Source of the DNA: Astropecten irregularis
Taxonomy: Eukaryota; Echinodermata; Asteroidea; Paxillosida; Astropectinidae
Reading direction: 5' to 3'
Assembly: GCA_963971285.1 (NCBI GenBank)
Contig: OZ020258.1
Location: forward strand, 1,426,001-1,490,000
DNA length: 64,000 nucleotides
A program made the translations under genes and the position numbers. Of the stretch, positions 56,946 to 64,000 are shown one piece after another; within the stretch, counting starts at the first letter, position 1, and every line of letters starts with the position of its first letter. A model generated the notes under the pieces. It was not told the DNA's origin. It searched no databases and saw only the letters and a program-made list of their open reading frames with translations.

Positions 56946-57737
56946 ACTATATCAGGGAGGACTATTTTAGTCGCCAGATTTGAGGGACAATCTGCTAAAT
57001 AGTAAATATTCTTGGTCCATCCCTATAAAGACTTTGTCCTCTCAAATAGGCCTAATTGATGTCCTTCATGAAAGCTTAAAAATCATGGACCTCGCTCTGA
57101 TGTGGCGCTGGTGATGAGTTAGTTCCCTCAATGGTTTGAGCTTGCACAGTACATGGTGTATGTAAAATCTAAATTATTATTAGGTTTCAAAAACTTTCAA
57201 CAAAAATAAAATCAATGCATGCACCAACAACACTGTTTCTTGTTCAAGACTTTTAACTACTAGGGTAAGAAATTATAATACAATATAAGTGTACAGTACA
57301 AGACAATTAATGTGCAGTTTGTCAAGTTACAGTGCACACGGACTGATGTACTCAGAAGTGTGCAAATTGTATTATCGTTCGTCAAATACATATTGGTGTG
57401 ATGTTCAGTATGCATTCAGTACTTCCGGAATATTGTCTGTGAACTCCTACCATAGTTAGTCAAATTGAGGTCAGCATCCACAGTTAATCATCGTAATCTA
57501 AAGGCACTGAAGCAAGAAGTGGTATGCATGACTGCCCATGTGGCTTTTTAATATCGCCTTTCTTCATAATAAAGGTTACATATATGTCACATGTACAGAA
57601 TCTATGAGAAAAACTGGCTATTCTTAATGTACATACATGCGTACGAACCTACAACTATACGTACACTGTACATGTACGTATACATGTGCATGTACACAGT
57701 TATTTATATGCCCAAATCAAAATAACTGGTGTTGCCT

Positions 57738-57895
57738 GGGGTCGATTTCACTAAGCCCTATGATCATTCGTACATGTAACTCGAGTTACGAAGGATACCC
57801 TTGGTATCCTACATGTGTATGTACAGGGCTGCAAAAAATAACTCCTATGATTGATAGTACTCTAAGTTACGATGAGTTTGGTGAAATCAACCCCC
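57738..57895. mobile_element. GATTTCACGAA-type palindromic element, CTACG interior
   Basis: GGGGTCGATTTCACTAAGCC at left, GTTTGGTGAAATCAACCCCC at right. The interior has GTAACTCGAGTTACGAAGGA and an AGGGCTGCA centre as in the 17.5-kb copy. Confidence 0.62.
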
Positions 57896-58195
57896 CATTT
57901 GATAACCCTTCTTAAAACAACAGTTTACCACACATGGCTTTTCCTATGGTACATTGTGTAAATTAACAGGATCCTAAATACCACAATACACCACGGTGTG
58001 ATTTCCATGGTAATGAGTGGTTTATCATCCAGTCAAATGGGCATTGAAATTGTGAAGAGGTTAAATGTTTTGTACATGTACAGTATGTATTGTAGGCTAG
58101 ACCTACATGTACATGTACTTGCACACGTGTATAATACATGTAGGATGGACCAACTGGTGTAAATTTTGCCACATCCGTAAAAATGCTAGATCTGA

Positions 58196-58345
58196 GCCCT
58201 TCTGAGACTAATTCAGCCTTTGAAAAAGATCTGGAGCACTAGGATCAAAATGTGAGGTCCTCCAACATGTAAAGTCTGCATACTTGTGTAGTCTTTAAAC
58301 TGTTATCAAGTCATTATATTTTGGTTGATGTGCAGTTTGCAGAAG
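58196..58345 (-). repeat. TTTCGATCCT-containing dispersed repeat, degenerate copy
   Basis: CAGCCTTTGAAAAAGATCTG, AGGATCAAAATGTGAGGTCC and GCAGTTTGCAGAAGTTCATT keep the order of the family in the inverted orientation. Confidence 0.45.
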
Positions 58346-59388
58346 TTCATTATGGGGTGCTTTGACTTTATGACTGGCATACTAGCTGTTCAATCATGAA
58401 CTTTCTTTTTTTTAGTTGGAAGAAACACAATTTTCTTTTGGCCAGTCCTCCTGTGCCTCTGCGAGAGGAATCCTGCAGAGACTGGGATTGGCCCTAGGAT
58501 GGAATTGCCATTAAACATGATCCAATAAAGATGGTATTAATATGACGATAATAAAGGTTGGATCAGAGAACACTGTAATCCAGTAAGATTGGAATGCCAC
58601 TAGAAAACAGGTCAAGCAATCAAAATTGCAAGGCATTTTCTGATGATTTTCAAAGAGTACTTTATGTTTCTCGGTTTGATGAGAAATTTTTCATCCACAA
58701 ATTTCTGTTTTGCATTGTAACATGAGCTTCTCTTTTTGCAATCTTCTGAAGCTATATCAAATGCATCCAAACGTGAAATGATTAATCAGTTTCATCAAAT
58801 TATAGGCCCTAATTCTTCAAAAATTGATGCATGAAAAATGTGTACACAGTGGGCCTAGATGCATGGTTAAATTTTTTGGGGGAAAAGTCCACTTTAGTAG
58901 GAATATTATCCAAGAAATTAGTAATTAAATATATTCAATAAAGAAACACATGGCATCTAGTGTCTATCATTACTTTCACATGATCAATATGATTATTTTA
59001 CTTAACTTCATTCAGTCAACTTGACATTCTGAAGTACTTTCAAATCCTTGATTTGACTCAATAGTACTTGAAACTTGGGTCAAGATCGATGCTCTATAGG
59101 CCTAGTCTGTAAAATGCCATATTGGCGAGAGGGGGTGGGGGTGAGGGGGGGGGGGGGGGGGGGCTTGAGGGGGAGGAGAGGGGAGCAGCAGCATCAAATG
59201 CATTCAGCAGATGGCCGAACACTTGAACAGGCCTTCACTTTACAACTACTGTCCAAAAAAGTACGTGATTTTAACAGGGAAGGAATGTGTATTATAAATT
59301 CTACAATATGCCATGAATGGCATTCTGATATTCTGAGGCTGATCATGCAGTTTGGATACCAGTAGGAGAGATTATGTAGGCCCTACAT

Positions 59389-59691
59389 CAGGGCTCGAAT
59401 TTCGTGAAAAAAAGCACTGGACAACAGGTCTACTATTAACTGAGGCATTTTAATAGACCTGAACCTTTTTTCACTAGACCTGTGGCATTCATGTACATCA
59501 TGTACTGCACATCTTAGGAAAACAGTAATTGTATCCAATATTGTGTCAAAAATCATCAATTTAGGCACCATTTTAATTGTGCAAGGAAAATTAAATCGGT
59601 AGACAGCCGGACTAGTGTAGTACACTCTTTACTGGACCGACACTGAAATCACTAGACTCGGTCCACGGTCTAGTGGATATTTCGAGCCCTG
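59389..59691. mobile_element. hAT-like non-autonomous element
   Basis: Termini CAGGGCTCGAATTTCG and ATATTTCGAGCCCTG are inverted. The interior has ACTAGACCTGTGG and GACTCGGTCCACGGTCTAG. The CAGGG tip resembles hAT elements, but no clean 8-bp duplication remains. Confidence 0.55.
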
Positions 59692-60650
59692 CACATATAG
59701 TACATGACTGACAAACCACACTGTGAATCAGAATCTCAAATGAAGAGCTCTGTTAAATTAATGAGATTATTTACACAAGCCACTCAATTGTAATTCCATT
59801 TTAATTAAGGGTGTGGCGGTGCTTCTGACACCATTTTTTTTATACAAATCAAAAACATCTAATTAATTCTGAATGGCGTACTGTAGTTGATGCAACAATG
59901 TACTGTAAATGTAATGTGTTCACTGTACATTGTAGGCTATGCATGACACGTATATTATTTGTATCATGATTTTAAAATTTTATTTACCGGTAAAAACTTA
60001 AAGAAAAAGAAAAATGAAGATCTTAACACAAATAACGTGTATGTATACATGAACATGTACATGTACATGTAGGTTTTATACAGTGTAAGAGGGAAATACA
60101 TAGTATTTACATACGTGTACATGTACATGTACACGTATTACACGAATGTATTCTTAAATGTCTGCACAGACTTGCCTACACTGTACAAACAATGTTAGTT
60201 TATAAGAAATAAATCAACACTTGAAAAACTTAGTGTATGTGTAAACACGTGTAAATAATAGACCGCAAGTGACGAAACATGTTATGTGGGCCTACACTAG
60301 TACACTGTAATGTATGGGAATTTACATACATGTACTGTATAGGTATCGGTATACTTTGCTGTCTTTAGCCTCATCATACAAGGAAGTCTTGCCAAAGTTG
60401 CCTGTATACCATGTACACTGTACATTGTATGTCATACATGTACACGTACAGTAACACATACACTGTAGGCCTACATAGCCTTCAACAAGGCTAAGATAAT
60501 ATTGATTGAAATGGACATGAATGCTACAGAACATTTATCTTCCCACCACAAACTGGTACTGAGCACCAGGCTCATGTTTTGATTTTGACAATGAGAAACG
60601 GTGACAACCAGTACACATATTATCTAGGAAAACAATGAATTTGAATCCTT

Positions 60651-60905
60651 TTAAAGGTACTGTATAATACATGATGATTGGTAAAGGTCACAGAACAGCA
60701 CTCACACTTTGTCTGATCCATCATGTACATGAAATAATAAATCTGCGAAATTTTGAGCTCAATCGATCACAGATGAGTCACGAGAAAATGGTGAAACCGA
60801 CTCAATTGTTACATGTACATGAATGGTTTTTTATACCCCGAGTTTGAAACTGTTTTCGGTCTTTGATTTACCAATTTCTGGAATCAGATAAATACCATTT
60901 CAGGT
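60651..60905 (+). mobile_element. TTAA-element, subfamily A, truncated on the right
   Basis: Starts TTAAAGGTACTGTATAATAC, contains GGTAAAGGTCACAGAACAGC and GAGCTCAATCGATCACAGAT, and is lost after ATAAATACCATTTCAGG. Confidence 0.75.
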
Positions 60906-62055
60906 TTTGGGCTGATTGAGGTAAGATGAGTATGACGCAATGTCGCAATGTCCATTGACATGACTAAGTCTTCAGTGATGACACGAGGTTACACACATGT
61001 ACATAGGAGGAAGTGAATGGTTGAAAAATAGGCTTGCTTGGGTACACAAACAACAATGTGTACATGTATGTATGGGTGATGATACGTGTGTCAGCTCACA
61101 GGTTTTTATATTGATCTGCATACTGTGTCCTCACAACATACATACAGTGTACAAACATGTTTACAAGTCATGCAAAACATATCGTGTTCTATCATTGAGT
61201 GGCCGATCATTTTCTTTGAATTGTGTTTGCTACACAGTACAGTGTAAGTGCAGTTTATGAAACTTGAACCTTTAGGGGTTTACATACATGTACATTGTAC
61301 ATGACATACATCAGTACATTACCAGGGACACCGACAGGGTGAAGGGGAGGGAGGAAGGGGTTACTAGGGGAGGGTGACCAAATGCAGTCAAAAAGAACTG
61401 AAGAACCAGGGGGCAGGGGCACCAAGGCAACAAGAGTGACCATGACAATAGGGCTCCGCGCTCGTGATGTCACATTTAGATGTTCGGACTAACAACTCGC
61501 ACGTTGCCCAATTAACTTACATGTACACGTAAACGTTGTGAAATTTGTCCAAACATCCGGGTAACTATATAGCTGTTGATATAGCGTATTCTATAAATAG
61601 CTCAAGCCGGCGCAGAGCCCTATCGCCTCTCAATTTGTCTCCATGAAATTAAAACCTTTTCTAAAGTATTCTATAATTAAAATGACAATGACTGTTCAAA
61701 TGAAAACAAATGGGCCAACGTTACAAAAGTGCACTTTACAAAATGCATGCACACATAAACTCATATCCCCAGGGTAGATCCTGCAATCTGATGTTCAACA
61801 TATGGAAGTGTATGAATGACCTTGCTTATCTACCGCATGTAAATTATGTAAATTGCTGACAGTGTTATATTCACAGAGCAGATAATGTGTACAATCCACA
61901 CAGCATCTCTACGCCTGCCTAAATACCAGAGAGGAAATGGTTACTTCAACAATGAAGAAATTTCTTCGGGATTCAACTGTAAATGTTGGAATGTAAGATG
62001 AATGTCATGATTTATAGGGACACTGAATTTTTTGCTGAAATTGGATCTGATTTAA

Positions 62056-62460
62056 TTAAAGGTATAATACATAATTCTTAAAGGCCACAGATCATTCATA
62101 CACTTTGTCTGATCAAACATGTACATAAAATGATAAACCTGTGAAAATTTGAGCTCAATCGGATATTATCTGAGTCACAAGAAAATAGCGAAAACCTGAC
62201 TACATTTTTCTTATATCTTTACTGTCAAACATAAAGAATGGTTTTGATCTTACCCCGAGATCAAAACTGTTTTTCAGTCTTTGTTTGACTTATTTCTGGG
62301 TACATGTAAAAAAAATACACAATTTCAGAAGGAAATATTTTAATAGTATGAGTACATGTATACATTCTACCAGCACCATCTTCATACCCTGAAAGTTATA
62401 CACTGTACATAAATCTGTGAACATTAATGTTTGGGTATGTGACCAATCCTGTACCTTTAA
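62056..62460 (+). mobile_element. TTAA-element, subfamily A, full length with insertions
   Basis: TTAA on both sides, left TTAAAGGTATAATACATAAT and right CCAATCCTGTACCTTTAA. Extra ACATGTA-type words lengthen it to 405 bp. The central GATCTTACCCCGAGATC hairpin is intact. Confidence 0.8.
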
Positions 62461-62645
62461 CCCCCCCCCAAAAAAAAAAATGCTCGCTGAATATTTGTGA
62501 CCTCACATTTGCCACTTGAAAATCGCAGAATTGGGAACAGGTTTTGATGCCCTTTGAAAGTTCGAATGACCCCTACAAACTATGGTAAATTGTGGGCAGA
62601 GCCCTCAGTGATCGATTCTCGGTCTGCAGTCTCTGCACAGCAAGT

Positions 62646-63144
62646 CTATGATGATGATGGGTTCTTGTATAGCGCCGGTATCCGCCTCTGCTGGGCGCTC
62701 ATGGCGCTTGCTCAAAAATAGGAAATATCTCACAAATTTCAATGTCTTCAAACAGTGCTTAGAATCATCATTCAGTTCAGTTCAAAATACTGTCCTAGTA
62801 AAGCTACAATTGAGTTATCCTTGCGATAATGTTGGAGTGGGGAACAGAAAGGTCTTCAGGTAAGACTCAAAAGTTGATTGGGTCTCTGCTCTCCTGATAA
62901 ATTGGGGAAGGCTATTCCACAGCTTTGGTCCAGAGATGTAGAAGGCTCTGTCACCCCGGGTTGTGTGGCTGAGAGATTCAGTCAGCAATGCTTGATCTGC
63001 TGATCTGAGACTGCGTATTGGTCTATGCTGAGATAAGAGCTCTGATATGTAGGGTGGAGATTTATTGTTAAGCTCTTTAAATACAAGGACCCCAAGTCTA
63101 ACACTTGATTCAATCAATATTGTGTACTGAAGATGAAATCCCAC
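62646..63144 (-). pseudogene. LINE (CR1/L2-like) 3' end: reverse transcriptase C-terminus plus 3' UTR
   Basis: The minus strand encodes VFKELNNKSPPYISELLSQH, LRSADQALL, TRGDRAFYISGPKLWNSLP and TFESYLKTFLF, the standard C-terminal end of CR1/L2/Jockey-type proteins. The 3' UTR has GAGCGCCCAGCAGAGGCGGA and ends in a short (CAT)n run at 62660-62646. The frame is open for 109 codons, so the copy is fairly young, but it is 5'-truncated. Confidence 0.78.
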
Positions 63145-64000
63145 ACAAGCTTTAGATAAACCGAATTAATATCTACCAAGAGGCTATTTAAAATAAATCA
63201 GGATCTCTATGCCAAGTATTTGAGTTACATGTAAATATAACAACGCAAGGACTGGATTCCAGTCTAAGTGACTCAAATCAGCGATTCCACGCGCGTAAAG
63301 TCCCTGCCCATACAAATCACACCTATGTAGGGGGCGCTCTCAAGAAGAGCGTTAATGGCAGAGCGTCTGGAGACAAGTCTACTGCAAACGCTGGTGCATG
63401 CGACCTGTTTCAATGACGTAAATTATCGTACTTCCATCGCAGATTTCGCTCGTTTGTGCAACGTTTGTTGAACTTTCCTGATTTGAGTTCTCCGTATTTT
63501 TCTCTCTACCATCTGGGTAATTTTCTCTTAGACCGGAGTTACTGGAACGGGAATCAATTTCTCGAACTATTGTCGCGTTCATCTGACCGCCTAAAACACC
63601 GTTAGCAATCCTGCCGAAAATTTAAGCTCGCAGAGAAGTCGGACATGATCCCCTTTCTTTGGATGTGAATGCTGGCATACCGAACATGTCAGGCGTAATA
63701 TTTCACACAAGCACTCAAGAAAACTCCAACAACATGCAGGGCCTACTCCAAGATAATTTTTGTTTTCCTTTTACTTTTTACGACAAATTATAAATTGGAA
63801 GTGACCATCAGAAAGTTTGGTTATGATGAAAAAGGGGAAGTCATACCGGTATTATCGATTTCTCAAGCTAAGCCTGGCCACTTGGTCAGCTGGTGGAATG
63901 GACATACTGTACATGTATCATCTACATGTATCATACCACATGTAATGATGATGTACCCGGCCATGAGCGCCATAGACAACCACTTTATTTGATTTTGAAG

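Larger units (their letters stand above)
52340..64000. other. Region upstream of CYRI coding exons (5' intron and/or promoter side)
   Basis: No coding exon is supported. Beyond the repeats listed separately it is rich in ACATGTA-type words. G-runs occur at 52963-52978 and 59146-59163. The stretch 63.25-63.65 kb loses the ACATGTA character and is richer in CpG, so it may be a promoter or exon-bearing patch. Short frames at 63379-63582 (minus) and 63795-63992 (plus) are unassigned. Confidence 0.4.

Noticed and set aside
63379..63582. Minus-strand frame beginning MNATIVREIDSR as a first coding exon of CYRI
   Set aside because: The CYRI coding sequence already starts with the family N-terminus at 52326, and the polar, Asn/Ser-rich peptide matches nothing known to me.
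63795..63992. Plus-strand frame beginning MEVTIRKFGYDEKGE
   Set aside because: Looks protein-like at first sight, but no family was recognised, no splice acceptor precedes it, and it runs into ACATGTA-rich sequence.

Overview
The window is animal nuclear DNA, most likely from an echinoderm or a close marine invertebrate deuterostome. The grounds are spliced GT-AG exons, a dense load of short inverted-repeat elements, non-LTR retrotransposon tails, and the recurring words TAGGCCTA and TACATGTA. The species call is an inference from sequence style.

One protein-coding gene can be rebuilt with confidence. It is a complete minus-strand CYRI gene (FAM49 family; CYRIA/CYRIB in vertebrates) with ten coding exons between 44338 and 52326. 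All nine coding introns are GT-AG, all phases agree, and the 984 nt of coding sequence give 327 residues plus a stop. The start Met sits 13 nt inside its exon behind a 3' splice site, so at least one non-coding 5' exon and the promoter lie beyond 52340, perhaps in the 52.3-64 kb part of the window or outside it.

Layout. 1-44.3 kb: no gene I can support; repeats, mostly non-autonomous DNA transposons, with single-copy-looking DNA between them. 44.3-52.3 kb: CYRI, with introns that hold a 51-bp minisatellite, an antisense LINE fragment, a large foldback element carrying a histone-type 3' stem-loop in both arms, a GGCTCA-terminated element, and several other small transposons. 52.3-64 kb: presumed upstream region or first intron of CYRI, unusually rich in ACATGTA words, with more transposon copies and a LINE 3' end at 62.6-63.1 kb.

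The most abundant repeat is a TTAA-flanked element of about 350-400 bp, with 16 copies or fragments. It comes in two subfamilies that share one half but differ in the other half and, in a matched way, at both termini. Other families are a GGCTCA-hexamer-terminated element (3 copies), palindromic elements ending in GATTTCACGAA (5 copies with three different palindromic interiors), tRNA-like elements (5), hAT-like and mariner-like elements, and a TTTCGATCCT-containing repeat (4).

Almost all other open frames are short and look like chance or repeat-derived frames. All family names rest on reading by eye; no database search was run.
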